From: Spirochaetaceae bacterium
Lineage (GTDB): Bacteria; Spirochaetota; Spirochaetia; Treponematales; Breznakiellaceae
Assembly (NCBI GenBank): GCA_031280035.1
Contig: JAITHJ010000048.1
Span: 1-48,424 of the forward strand
DNA length: 48,424 bases
Reading direction: 5' to 3'
In this document: positions 22,832 to 32,318 of the stretch, piece after piece
How positions within the stretch are numbered: the first letter of the stretch is position 1
How the letters are laid out: each line of letters opens with the position of its first letter
Notes under the pieces: generated by a model
Told to the model about the DNA's origin: nothing
The model's input: only the letters and a program-made list of their open reading frames with translations
Database searches by the model: none
Made by a program: the position numbers and the translations under genes

Positions 22832-24268
22832 ATGGAAGATGTTATCATTATTGGAGGCGGAGTGTGCGGTTGTTCGCTTTTGTATGAATTGAGCCGCACA
22901 AAAGGCAAGTTTTTGCTGATTGAAAAAGAAAACGATATAGCTTGTGGAACAACAAAAGCGAACAGCGCCATAGTTCACGCTGGTTATGATCCCGAACCAG
23001 ACACAGCTATGGCTCGTTTTAATGTTGAAGGAAACCGTCTAATAGAACAACTTTGCAGCGACCTTGACGTTCTTTACAAAAAAACCGGTTCTCTTGTTGT
23101 AGGCTTTGACAGTGAAGACCGTAAACGCATAGAGCAGCTTTTTGAAAACGGTAAAAAAAACGGCGTACCCGGTCTGCGAATAATTGAAAGCAAAGAGCTT
23201 TTTAATCTGGAGCCGAATTTAAACCGGGAAGCCGTCTGTGCGCTGTACGCGCCCAGCGCCGGTATAATAGCGCCGTGGGAGCTTGCCTCGGCGCAGGCCG
23301 AATGCGCTGTGCTCGGCGGCGCGCGCGTAGAACTGGATTGTGAAGTGCGTTCAATTAAAAAAAACGGAAACGGATTTACCGTAACAACATCGAAAGGCGA
23401 CTATGAAGGACTTTTTGTCATTAACGCAGCAGGAGTCAACTCAGATTTGGTGAGCGCAATGATAGAGCAAAAGCGCTGGTCAATAACGCCGAAGAGCGGC
23501 GAGTACTTCATACTCGATACGACAGAATCGGGACTGGTAAATACCGTCGTGTTTCCCTGTCCTTCCAAACTCGGAAAGGGGGTGCTTATTGCGCCGACTA
23601 TTCACGGCAACATAATAGTAGGACCTGACAGCAAGGATTTTAAACGTGATGATTTTTCAACAACGTCCGCCGGACTTGAGTATGTTAAAAAGAATGCGAT
23701 ACGCTATGTACCTTCGATAAATTTTCGCGCTTCAATACGAAATTTTTCAGGATTGCGCGCCGATGCCGGACTTAAAGATTTTATAGTAGGCGAATCGGAA
23801 GAAATTCCGGGATTTTTCAATATAGCCGGCATAAAATCGCCCGGACTTACATCGGCTCCGTCAATAGCAAAAGAAATCGCCCGTCAGCTTCATAAACGCG
23901 GTTTATCCGGCGAATCAAATCCTGATTTCAAAACAAAGCGAAAAATCAAGCGTTTCAAATATATGAGCGCAAAAGAGAAATACGAAGCCATTAAAGAAAA
24001 TCCTCTTTACGGTACTATTGTGTGCCGCTGCGAAACCATTACTGAGGGAGAAATTGCCGATACAATGGCACGGCCATTGCCGCCGCGTTCGCTGGACGCG
24101 CTAAAACGGCGCTGTTCCGCTGGAATGGGACGCTGCCAAAGCGGTTTTTGCGGCCCGCGCGCCCTATCTTTAATATCAAAATATCTTAACATAAAACTGG
24201 AAAATATTCCTAAAGACAGAAACGGTATGTATATCATTACAGGAGAAACCAAAGGGGGAGTTCAATGA
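22832..24268 (+). CDS. FAD-dependent glycerol-3-phosphate dehydrogenase-like oxidoreductase with BFD-like [2Fe-2S] domain
   Basis: DVIIIGGGVCGCSLLYELSR; C-terminal CRCETITEGEI...GMGRCQSGFCGPR. Confidence 0.87.
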   Translation: MEDVIIIGGGVCGCSLLYELSRTKGKFLLIEKENDIACGTTKANSAIVHAGYDPEPDTAMARFNVEGNRLIEQLCSDLDVLYKKTGSLVVGFDSEDRKRIEQLFENGKKNGVPGLRIIESKELFNLEPNLNREAVCALYAPSAGIIAPWELASAQAECAVLGGARVELDCEVRSIKKNGNGFTVTTSKGDYEGLFVINAAGVNSDLVSAMIEQKRWSITPKSGEYFILDTTESGLVNTVVFPCPSKLGKGVLIAPTIHGNIIVGPDSKDFKRDDFSTTSAGLEYVKKNAIRYVPSINFRASIRNFSGLRADAGLKDFIVGESEEIPGFFNIAGIKSPGLTSAPSIAKEIARQLHKRGLSGESNPDFKTKRKIKRFKYMSAKEKYEAIKENPLYGTIVCRCETITEGEIADTMARPLPPRSLDALKRRCSAGMGRCQSGFCGPRALSLISKYLNIKLENIPKDRNGMYIITGETKGGVQ

Positions 24269-25908
24269 AAGATAACTATGACGTAGTAATAGTGGGAGGA
24301 GGACCTGCCGGACTTGCCGCCGCGCTTGGCGCAAAAGAAGGCGGCGCAAAAGACATATTGATTCTTGAGCGGAATACGAGTCTTGGCGGAATACTTAATC
24401 AATGCATTCACAACGGATTTGGCCTCCATCATTTTAAGGAAGAACTCACAGGCCCCGAATACGCGGCTCGTTTTATTGAACAGGTAAAAAACGCTCAAAT
24501 AGAAACGCTCACCGGCGCTATGACCCTTGATGTTTCAAGCGGTAAAGTAAGCTTTATTCACAACAAATTCGGTTACACAGAAGTTAAAGGCGGTGCAGTT
24601 GTGCTTGCAATGGGGTGCCGCGAACGTCCCCGCGGAGCAATAGGTATTCCTGGCACACGGCCTTCCGGCGTATTTACCGCCGGCGCGGCTCAACTCTATA
24701 TGAATATAGAAGGGTATCAAGTTGGAAAACGGGTAGTGATTCTCGGCTCAGGCGATATAGGACTTATTATGGCGCGCCGGCTTACGCTTGAAGGAGCGCA
24801 GGTACTCGGCGTATTTGAGGTGATGCCTTACTCCGGTGGACTTACGCGCAATATCGTACAATGTCTTGAAGACTACGGAATTCCCCTGCATCTTGCACAT
24901 ACTATCACCGAAATCCGCGGCGACAAACGGGTCGAGCAGATTGTGGTCAGCAAAGTTGATGAAAACCGCCTTCCTATTGCGGGAACAGAGCGTATTATTG
25001 ACTGCGACACGGTACTTCTCTCTGTTGGACTTATACCGGAAAACGAGCTTTCCCGCAACGCCGGAATACAAATTGATGCAAAGACATCAGGACCTATAGT
25101 ATACGAAAATATGGAAACATCGGTTCCAGGTATATTCGCCTGCGGTAATGTCGCTCATGTACACGATCTTGTTGACTTCGTAAGCGCGGAAAGCATGAAA
25201 GCCGGCAGATCAGCTGCATCCTATGCGCTTGGAGGAAGCAAAGAGTCCGCCGCGCTCAATGTGAAATACGGAGACGGAGTTGGGTATGTCGTACCGCAAA
25301 AAATCAGAACAGCGCAAGCCGGAAAAACCGTCGAAGTTTTTTTTCGCACAACAGCGATATACAAAGAATCCAAAATCGAAGTACGTTCCGGCGGAGAGCT
25401 TATAGCATCATTCAATAGAGAACATCTTGCACCGGGCGAAATGGAAAAAATTGCGCTGTTAAAAGACGTTTTGGAAAAAGCACACGGTGAAATCGTAGTT
25501 TCAGTAGCGAGCAGCACCAAACAAAACGGTTCTAACATACAATTTAGGAACAAAAGATCTGACGGCGTTACAGAACTTATCTGTATAGTTTGTCCCAAAG
25601 GCTGCCACCTTCAGATTGATGAGAAAAACGATTTTAAGGTTACAGGAAATTCGTGCGATCGCGGCGCAGCCTATGGCAAACAGGAAATACAAAGTCCGGC
25701 GCGTGTAATAACCTCTACGGTACGCATATCCGGCGCTGAACTTCCGCGTATGCCGGTAAAAACTGATAAACCGCTGCCAAAAAACAAGGTTTTTGATGCG
25801 ATGAAAACCCTAAACAAAATTGAAGCTCCGCATTGCAAAACAGGAGATATTATTGTAAAAGATATATGCGGCACAGGCGTTAATTTTATCTCAAGCAGAA
25901 GTTTATGA
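24265..25908 (+). CDS. NAD(P)/FAD-dependent oxidoreductase fused to C-terminal DUF1667-like domain
   Basis: DVVIVGGGPAGLAAALGAKE; C-terminus ICIVCPKGCHLQIDEKNDFKVTGNSCDRGAAYGKQE; overlaps preceding gene by 4 nt. Confidence 0.87.
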   Translation: MKDNYDVVIVGGGPAGLAAALGAKEGGAKDILILERNTSLGGILNQCIHNGFGLHHFKEELTGPEYAARFIEQVKNAQIETLTGAMTLDVSSGKVSFIHNKFGYTEVKGGAVVLAMGCRERPRGAIGIPGTRPSGVFTAGAAQLYMNIEGYQVGKRVVILGSGDIGLIMARRLTLEGAQVLGVFEVMPYSGGLTRNIVQCLEDYGIPLHLAHTITEIRGDKRVEQIVVSKVDENRLPIAGTERIIDCDTVLLSVGLIPENELSRNAGIQIDAKTSGPIVYENMETSVPGIFACGNVAHVHDLVDFVSAESMKAGRSAASYALGGSKESAALNVKYGDGVGYVVPQKIRTAQAGKTVEVFFRTTAIYKESKIEVRSGGELIASFNREHLAPGEMEKIALLKDVLEKAHGEIVVSVASSTKQNGSNIQFRNKRSDGVTELICIVCPKGCHLQIDEKNDFKVTGNSCDRGAAYGKQEIQSPARVITSTVRISGAELPRMPVKTDKPLPKNKVFDAMKTLNKIEAPHCKTGDIIVKDICGTGVNFISSRSL

Positions 25909-26080
25909 GTATAAAGCAAACCTTATGTTTAGCAGGATGATTTAATGAGAACTTTATGGAAAAAGTTTATATTATAAAAGATATCTGCGGCGCAGACGTC
26001 AGTTTTATCTCAAAGATGAATTTGTGAATTATAAATTAGACAGAGTGTTTAGCAGAATGATTTAATGACAATTTTATGGA
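25851..26080 (+). repeat. Diverged tandem duplication (25851-25960 and 25970-26080) spanning the oxidoreductase tail and the leader region of glpF
   Basis: tattgtaaaagatatatgcggcacag...gatgatttaatgagaactttatgga versus tattataaaagatatctgcggcgcag...aatgatttaatgacaattttatgga; roughly 75-80% identical by eye. Confidence 0.85.
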
Positions 26081-26088
26081 GAATTTTT

Positions 26089-26808
26089 ATGGAAAAAGCT
26101 TATGTAGGAGAATTTATAGGGACTGCGTTATTGGTTTTACTTGGACTCGGTATAAACGCAAATGTAACGCTCAAAGGAACAAAGGGCAAAGGCTCCGGCT
26201 GGATCGTTATAACAGTAGGCTGGGCGACTGCAGTTATGGTTGCAGTTTTTTTGTTTCACGAAATATCAGGCGCGCATTTTAATCCTGCGCTGACCATTGC
26301 ATTGGCTGTTGCCGGTAAATTTGAACTGGCAAAAGTTGCCGGCTATATTGCAGCGCAGTTTCTGGGCGGCATGGCAGGAGCATTTTTGGTTTGGGTTATG
26401 TATAAAGATCACTTTAATGTTGAAGAAAACGAACATGAAAAACTTGGCGTGTTCGCTACTGCTCCTGCTATACGAAATCCCTTTATAAATTTGATGTGTG
26501 AAATTATCGCTACTTTTGTAATGGCGTTTACGCTGACCAGCGGCGTATCGCAAGCGAATGACGGCGGTTTAGCCGCTCTGGGCGCGTGGCGTACATGGGC
26601 GGTAATACTTGTTATAGGTATGGCGCTCGGCGGAACGACAGGCTATGCAATTAACCCTGCGCGTGATTTGTCTCCCCGTATAATGCATGCAATTCTACCT
26701 ATTAAAAATAAAGGAAACTCCAACTGGGGATATGCGTGGATTCCTGTTATAGGCCCTGTAATTGGCGCGATAATTGGCTCTGTTACAAGCGTTGCCCTAT
26801 TTGGCTAG
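26089..26808 (+). CDS. glpF: Glycerol uptake facilitator / aquaglyceroporin (MIP family)
   Basis: EISGAHFNPALTIALA and GYAINPARDLSPRI (two NPA motifs). Confidence 0.95.
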   Translation: MEKAYVGEFIGTALLVLLGLGINANVTLKGTKGKGSGWIVITVGWATAVMVAVFLFHEISGAHFNPALTIALAVAGKFELAKVAGYIAAQFLGGMAGAFLVWVMYKDHFNVEENEHEKLGVFATAPAIRNPFINLMCEIIATFVMAFTLTSGVSQANDGGLAALGAWRTWAVILVIGMALGGTTGYAINPARDLSPRIMHAILPIKNKGNSNWGYAWIPVIGPVIGAIIGSVTSVALFG

Positions 26809-26821
26809 CAAAAACAAACTA

Positions 26822-26848
26822 CCTCGCGGCAAGTCCGCGAGGTTTATT
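26822..26848 (+). terminator. Intrinsic terminator of glycerol operon
   Basis: CCTCGCGG-caagt-CCGCGAGG followed by tttattt. Confidence 0.8.
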
Positions 26849-26911
26849 TACCGTCTTAAAAAACATTTCTAATAAATATGAAACTAGGATAAACGCCTGT
26901 ATCGCCGCCTT

Positions 26912-27565
26912 TTAGCGGACGTTTTTTATTTTTTGAATAAAGGCTGGTTTATCAGCAGCATTAAAAAATGATGATCCGGTAACAAGAACATCAGCGCGGT
27001 GTTGTACGGCCTGTTGCGCTGTTTCAAGATTAATTCCGCCGTCAACGGAAATCAAATAGTTAAGATTTCTTTCAGAACGAAGCCGCGCCAGCGCCGCGGT
27101 CTTTTTAAGACATTCTTCAATAATTGTCTGGCCGCCAAAGCCGGGATTTACCGTCATGACGAGTACCAAATCGACAAATGGCAGCATAAAATCTATCGTA
27201 GAAACCGGAGTTGAAGGCACAATACTGATACCGGCCTTTACGCCAAGACTTTTGATCAATGCGACTATATTATGGCAATGTACCGCGGCTTCGACATGGA
27301 ATGTGATGTAGTCCGCACCGGCTTGAGCGAATGTACCAATATGTTTTGCAGGATCATTAATCATCAAATGAACGTCGAATGGAAGACAGGTCTTTGGACG
27401 TAAATCGGCGGTCATTTTGGCGCCAAACGTAATGTTTGGAACAAACGCTCCGTCCATAACATCAAGGTGAACCCAGTCTGCGCCAGATTTTTCAATTTCT
27501 GTAATACCGCTTGATAAATCAGAAAAATCCGCGCTCAAAATTGAAGGCGCAATAATTGTATTCAT
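26912..27565 (-). CDS. rpe: Ribulose-phosphate 3-epimerase
   Basis: IAPSILSADFSDL; VHLDVMDGAFVPNITFG; MTVNPGFGGQ. Confidence 0.96.
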   Translation of the reverse strand: MNTIIAPSILSADFSDLSSGITEIEKSGADWVHLDVMDGAFVPNITFGAKMTADLRPKTCLPFDVHLMINDPAKHIGTFAQAGADYITFHVEAAVHCHNIVALIKSLGVKAGISIVPSTPVSTIDFMLPFVDLVLVMTVNPGFGGQTIIEECLKKTAALARLRSERNLNYLISVDGGINLETAQQAVQHRADVLVTGSSFFNAADKPAFIQKIKNVR

Positions 27566-27636
27566 ACATTGATTATACCATTTTTTTAGCTCAGCTATCC
27601 AGCCCTATGGACAATTCTTGCCGGATATAAATTTTA

Positions 27637-29280
27637 TTATGGCGCGGTAAAGCAAGCGGTATTCTGCGATTTTTCACTGGCGCGCAGCGCAAAAAAACAG
27701 AGTAAAATCAGTATAACGCCTGCTGAAGACGCGGCGCCATAACGGTATGCCGCCGCCGCCCGGTATATATAAAGCGGCAGCGTTTCCCAGCTATCAATAC
27801 CAAGCATAATCAACGCATTAAATTCACCAAGACTTATACACGCTGAGAACGCCCACGCCGTACGTATACCCTGAGAACACAGGGGTATGCCGATCTGTAA
27901 AATTCGGCGAAGCGGATTCGCGCCAAATACTGCGGCGGCGGCAAGCGTATTGCGCGGAACAGATGAAAGCGCTGCATATATCGAGCTGTATGCAAAAGGC
28001 AGCGAAATAATTGCATGAGCCACTACCGCTGCAACAGGATGCCGGACAACTTCCCGTCCATACAACGCAAACGCGCCAAACCCAAGCGCAATTCCCGATG
28101 AAGCTATGGGAAAGATTACTATCCAGCGTGTTAAGGCTGATATAAGGCCGCCCTGAATCGCCGCGCCGGCCGCTAAAAGCGCGATAACGCATGATAACGC
28201 AGCGGATGCCGCGCACAATGCCGTGGAATGAAACGCAGCGGAAAGCATCCGCTTCCATCCTGTAGTGTAATTTGCGAACAAAAAATCAGAAACGCCTGCG
28301 CGGCTTGATTTTACAAAGAAGGAATCGCCTGCTATAGCGAAGATTGGCCCAGCCGCCAGTATGAGTATCACAACAAAATACGCAGCTTTTATGGATTGGG
28401 AAGCATAATTCGGCGTATCGGGCTGGTAAACAGGACGTTCAACCAGATTTGACTCTGTAAACCGCCTGCTTTTCCGTTCGGCGGCAAGATAAATCAGGAA
28501 CGCCAGCGCGGCGATACCTGTTTCTATTCCTGACAACGCGCCGGCGTTATGAAAATCAAGCGTAATACGCGCGAAACGATAAATTTCTACGGCAAGCGTC
28601 GCTGAACCGGCGCCGCCCAATAACAATGCAATGCTAAAACTCGTAAAGCAGTACAAAAACACCAGCATTGATGCGGAAATTATATGCGGTATTGCAAGGG
28701 GTATGCTTACTGAAAGCGCTGTTTGAAAGGGGCCGGCACCCAGAGAAAATGCCGCCTGAGTATACCCCGCCCGTATCTTTGCAAAAGCATCGCCCGCAAT
28801 CCGCATAATAAGCGGGAAATTATAAGACGCATGACAAAAAATCAGCGCGGAAGGCCGGTAAAGTATCTTAAGCGGAGTCTTTAGCCCAAGAACGGCCAGT
28901 AAATTGTTTATTATCCCTGAATTACCCCAAAACAGCACAAAACCCAGTCCCATAAGCAAGGGAGGCAGCGCAAAGGGGATTGACGATAACGACCTGACTA
29001 CCGCTTTATACTTAAAACGCGGTGAGCTTGCAAAATAAGCGCCGGGCAGTCCCAGAACAAGAGCAAGCAAAGTACTTAATAACGCTTGAATAACCGTCCA
29101 GCCGGCGATGCGCCCTATCCGCAAAAATTGTACGCCGCCGCCGCAAAACCCAAATGCAAGGGCTGCGGCATAAGGCAGTACAAAAAAAAGAGTTACTGCC
29201 GCAAAAACAGGGGCGGCGAAAAGAACGTTATATAAAACATTCTGCGGGATAAACCGGACTACTTTTGTATGTCCGCCCAC
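27637..29280 (-). CDS. thiP: ABC transporter permease, thiamine (ThiP)-like two-domain
   Basis: Two permease segments in a 547-aa membrane protein; downstream of the thiB-like gene and TPP riboswitch. Confidence 0.8.
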   Translation of the reverse strand: MGGHTKVVRFIPQNVLYNVLFAAPVFAAVTLFFVLPYAAALAFGFCGGGVQFLRIGRIAGWTVIQALLSTLLALVLGLPGAYFASSPRFKYKAVVRSLSSIPFALPPLLMGLGFVLFWGNSGIINNLLAVLGLKTPLKILYRPSALIFCHASYNFPLIMRIAGDAFAKIRAGYTQAAFSLGAGPFQTALSVSIPLAIPHIISASMLVFLYCFTSFSIALLLGGAGSATLAVEIYRFARITLDFHNAGALSGIETGIAALAFLIYLAAERKSRRFTESNLVERPVYQPDTPNYASQSIKAAYFVVILILAAGPIFAIAGDSFFVKSSRAGVSDFLFANYTTGWKRMLSAAFHSTALCAASAALSCVIALLAAGAAIQGGLISALTRWIVIFPIASSGIALGFGAFALYGREVVRHPVAAVVAHAIISLPFAYSSIYAALSSVPRNTLAAAAVFGANPLRRILQIGIPLCSQGIRTAWAFSACISLGEFNALIMLGIDSWETLPLYIYRAAAAYRYGAASSAGVILILLCFFALRASEKSQNTACFTAP

Positions 29281-30263
29281 TCGTTCAATTCTTTTTCAGT
29301 AACCGGCGCAACGTAAAGGGTCTTTTCAGGCTTAACGGCCATATTAAATGACTCTGGCAATGGTATGCCGTCTACTGCCGGATACATCCAGTTGGTAAGC
29401 GGAATTACCTCTTGAAACCCTTCCGTCAGCATAAAATCAAGAAAGCGCTGTGCATTTTCTTTGTTCCGTGCGGCGGCAAGCAGTCCGGCATACTCAATTT
29501 GCATAGGGTGGCCTTCACTAAAAAGCGCGGCGCGATAGCGAACGCTGCCTTCCTCTTGTGCATGATAAGCCGGACTTGTCGTATACGATAAAACAAGCGG
29601 CGCTTCACCTTTCAGGAAAAGTCCATATCCTGTATCCCAGCCGTCCGTTACAGTCAACACGGAAGGACGCAGCCGCCGCCAGTAATCCTGCCAATCACCG
29701 TTATACACCGCAACAGTCCAGCATAAAAATCCAAGTCCGGGCGACGAAGTTCTTGGATCCATCAGTATTATTTTGTCTTTGTAATCTTGAGAACAGAGTT
29801 CTTCAAGGCTTTTTGGCGGCGCTTCAAGAACATCACTGTCATAAACAAAAGCAAAATAGCTGTAATCATAGGGAATAAGCCTAAAATCACCGTTTGTATC
29901 AAGTTCGAGCAGGATTTTGGCGGCGGTCTTTGGTTTGTAATCTTCAAAAAGGCCTGACGCAAGCGCGCGATCGGCTAAATTCTGATCAAGGCCAAGGACA
30001 ATATCCGCATTTGCATTCTCTTTTTCGAGCAAGACACGCGATAATAAACTGCCTGCATCTCCGGCGCTTTCCCAGCGTACATCAATGCCGCAGTCGCGCT
30101 TAAAGTTCGCAGCAATTTTTCCGCCGGGTCCCCATTCTGATGTAAACGAATCGTACGTCCAGATTGTAAGCGTGTTCTGAGCGGCTTCAGCCTGTTCCTT
30201 TTTGCAGGATACGGCGAGTACAAAAACGATAAGCGCGGCGCTTATCAGCGTTTTGTTTTTCAT
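29259..30263 (-). CDS. thiB: Thiamine ABC transporter substrate-binding protein
   Basis: TLTIWTYDSFTSEWGPGGKIAANFKRDCGIDVRW; TbpA/ThiB-like; lipobox VLAVSC. Confidence 0.88.
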   Translation of the reverse strand: MKNKTLISAALIVFVLAVSCKKEQAEAAQNTLTIWTYDSFTSEWGPGGKIAANFKRDCGIDVRWESAGDAGSLLSRVLLEKENANADIVLGLDQNLADRALASGLFEDYKPKTAAKILLELDTNGDFRLIPYDYSYFAFVYDSDVLEAPPKSLEELCSQDYKDKIILMDPRTSSPGLGFLCWTVAVYNGDWQDYWRRLRPSVLTVTDGWDTGYGLFLKGEAPLVLSYTTSPAYHAQEEGSVRYRAALFSEGHPMQIEYAGLLAAARNKENAQRFLDFMLTEGFQEVIPLTNWMYPAVDGIPLPESFNMAVKPEKTLYVAPVTEKELNEWADIQK

Positions 30264-30329
30264 AAAAAGTTCTCCTCTATAAAACAGAAATTATAATTCT
30301 CTTTTCAGACGAGACTTTCCACACAGTCC

Positions 30330-30411
30330 AACTCTTCCTACGCCGGCATTATCCGTATCAGGTTCAGCGGGTATAATCTCAGACAAGCCGTTTTAGCTTG
30401 ACACCCCGAAA
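30330..30411 (-). ncRNA. TPP (THI element) riboswitch
   Basis: Minus strand TCGGGGTGTCAAGC...GGCTTGTCTGAGATTATACCCGCTGAACCTGATACGGATAATGCCGGCGTAGGAAGAG. Confidence 0.95.
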
Positions 30412-30538
30412 AGATTTATTGTTATCTTACTCAAATTGATTATGAAGCGCAAGACGCCCACGGTCTCTCTGCGTTTCCGTTTGACGCTTTTATCATATCC
30501 CTCTTTATCAAAGAAATCGAAATATGCTATTTTTCTTT

Positions 30539-32269
30539 ATGGAAATAAACTTAAACAGGCTTGTTCAGGTTGCGGCGGGCGATAAACCTGCCGATCTTGT
30601 CATTCGCGGCGCGGCTGTCGCGTGCGTCTATTCGGGGACTTTTATTGAAGGCGATATTGCCATTGCCGAGGGGCTTATCGCCGGCATTGGCAGCTATCAA
30701 GGCGAAAAAACGATTGAGGCAAAGGGGCTTTACGCGCTGCCCGGCTTTATTGACAGCCACATTCATATTGAATCTACGCATCTTTGTCCTGAAGAGCTGG
30801 GGACGCTTCTTGTTCCGCACGGTACATCCACTATTATAGCTGACCCGCATGAAATCGTAAATATTGGCGGTCTTAACGCGCTGGACTATATGCTCAACGC
30901 AGCGGAGTTTTCACCGCTTGAGATTTTTTTTACGCTGCCGTCCTGCGTGCCTGCAACGCCGTTTGAGAACAACGGCGCAGCGCTTGACGCCTGCGCTCTA
31001 AGCGGGCCGCTGCTTCAGGAGCGGGTACTCGGACTGGGCGAGTTTATGGACTTCACCGGCGTATGCCGTGCGGAAACGGCTGCGCTTGACAAGATACGCG
31101 CCGCGTGGAAAGCGGGAAAAATTATTGACGGACACAGTCCCGGTCTTTCCGGCAACGCGCTTAACGCCTACTGTGCAATGCGTATACATACTGATCATGA
31201 ATGTTCAACCGCACAGGCTGCGCTCGACCGTATATCACGCGGAATGTATGTGATGCTTCGTCAAGGCTCGGCGTGTAAAGACATTGTAAACCTGCTGCCC
31301 GCTATAACGCCTCAGAACGAGCGGCGCTGTCTTTTTTGTTCCGATGACCGCCAGCCCAAAACCATTTTTGAGGAAGGCCACGTTGACGGCCATATGCGCC
31401 TTGCCGTTGCCAATGGGCTTGATCCGATGACTGCAATACGCATGGCCACGCTCAACGCCGCGGACTGTTATCATCTTAGCGACCGCGGGGCCATCGCGCC
31501 CGGACTGAGGGCGGATATTGCTCTTGTAAACAATCCGCGTGATTTTAACGTGTGCAAAATGTTTATAGGCGGCGTTCTTGCCGGTGAGGACGGACGCTGT
31601 CTTGTTCCGGTAACGCGGTATGACGATTCGGCGCTGCGCGGACGGTTTAACGTTCGGGATTTTTCCGTTTCAAAGCTCAGTCTGCGCCTTAAAAGCGATG
31701 ACGTGTATGTCATTGACGTTAAGCCGGGTATGGTGGAGACTGTTAAGGGACGCGCGGTTATTACGCGGAATGAAGACGGCGAGTACCTTTATGACGCCGC
31801 GTCCGGCATAGCGAAGCTTGCCGTAGTTGAGCGTCATAAAGGTACAGGGAATGTAGGCGTGGCGCTGATACGGGGTTTTGGGCCGCGCGCCGGCGCGCTG
31901 GCGCTTTCGGTAACGCACGATTCGCACAACATCATTGCGGCGGGAGCTAATGACGCTGATATGGCCTATGCGGTGGAGACTCTGATTGCAATGGGCGGCG
32001 GCGTAATTGCCGCAAAAGACGGCGTAACGCTTGCCGCAATGCCGCTGCCTTTGGGCGGCATCATGAGCGACCAGAACGGCGAATGGGTCGAGGCCGCTCT
32101 TGCCCGTATCCATCACGCGGCGGAGCATGAGCTGGGCATTGAGGCGGGGCATGACCCGCTCATCACTCTGTGTTTTATGGCGCTGCCTGTAATACCCGAA
32201 CTCAAGCTGACCGACAAAGGACTCTTTGACGTCCAGAGCTTTTCGTTTATTCCGCTGGAAGCGCGCTGA
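30539..32269 (+). CDS. ade: Adenine deaminase
   Basis: LYALPGFIDSHIHIESTHLCPEELG; IADPHEIVNIGG; CSDDRQPKTIFEEGHVDGHMR. Confidence 0.95.
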   Translation: MEINLNRLVQVAAGDKPADLVIRGAAVACVYSGTFIEGDIAIAEGLIAGIGSYQGEKTIEAKGLYALPGFIDSHIHIESTHLCPEELGTLLVPHGTSTIIADPHEIVNIGGLNALDYMLNAAEFSPLEIFFTLPSCVPATPFENNGAALDACALSGPLLQERVLGLGEFMDFTGVCRAETAALDKIRAAWKAGKIIDGHSPGLSGNALNAYCAMRIHTDHECSTAQAALDRISRGMYVMLRQGSACKDIVNLLPAITPQNERRCLFCSDDRQPKTIFEEGHVDGHMRLAVANGLDPMTAIRMATLNAADCYHLSDRGAIAPGLRADIALVNNPRDFNVCKMFIGGVLAGEDGRCLVPVTRYDDSALRGRFNVRDFSVSKLSLRLKSDDVYVIDVKPGMVETVKGRAVITRNEDGEYLYDAASGIAKLAVVERHKGTGNVGVALIRGFGPRAGALALSVTHDSHNIIAAGANDADMAYAVETLIAMGGGVIAAKDGVTLAAMPLPLGGIMSDQNGEWVEAALARIHHAAEHELGIEAGHDPLITLCFMALPVIPELKLTDKGLFDVQSFSFIPLEAR

Positions 32270-32295
32270 CCGCAGGCTCTTGCGTTATCTTTTTT
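32231..32295 (+). repeat. 65-bp direct repeat, copy 1 (3' end of ade plus downstream)
   Basis: gtccagagcttttcgtttattccgctggaagcgcgctgaccgcaggctcttgcgttatctttttt; 64/65 match to 33130-33194. Confidence 0.98.
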
Positions 32296-32318
32296 TCTGA
32301 TATATTCTTTATAATGTA

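Noticed and set aside
31670-32152. 160-aa antisense ORF inside ade
   Set aside because: Shadow ORF opposite a well-conserved coding sequence.
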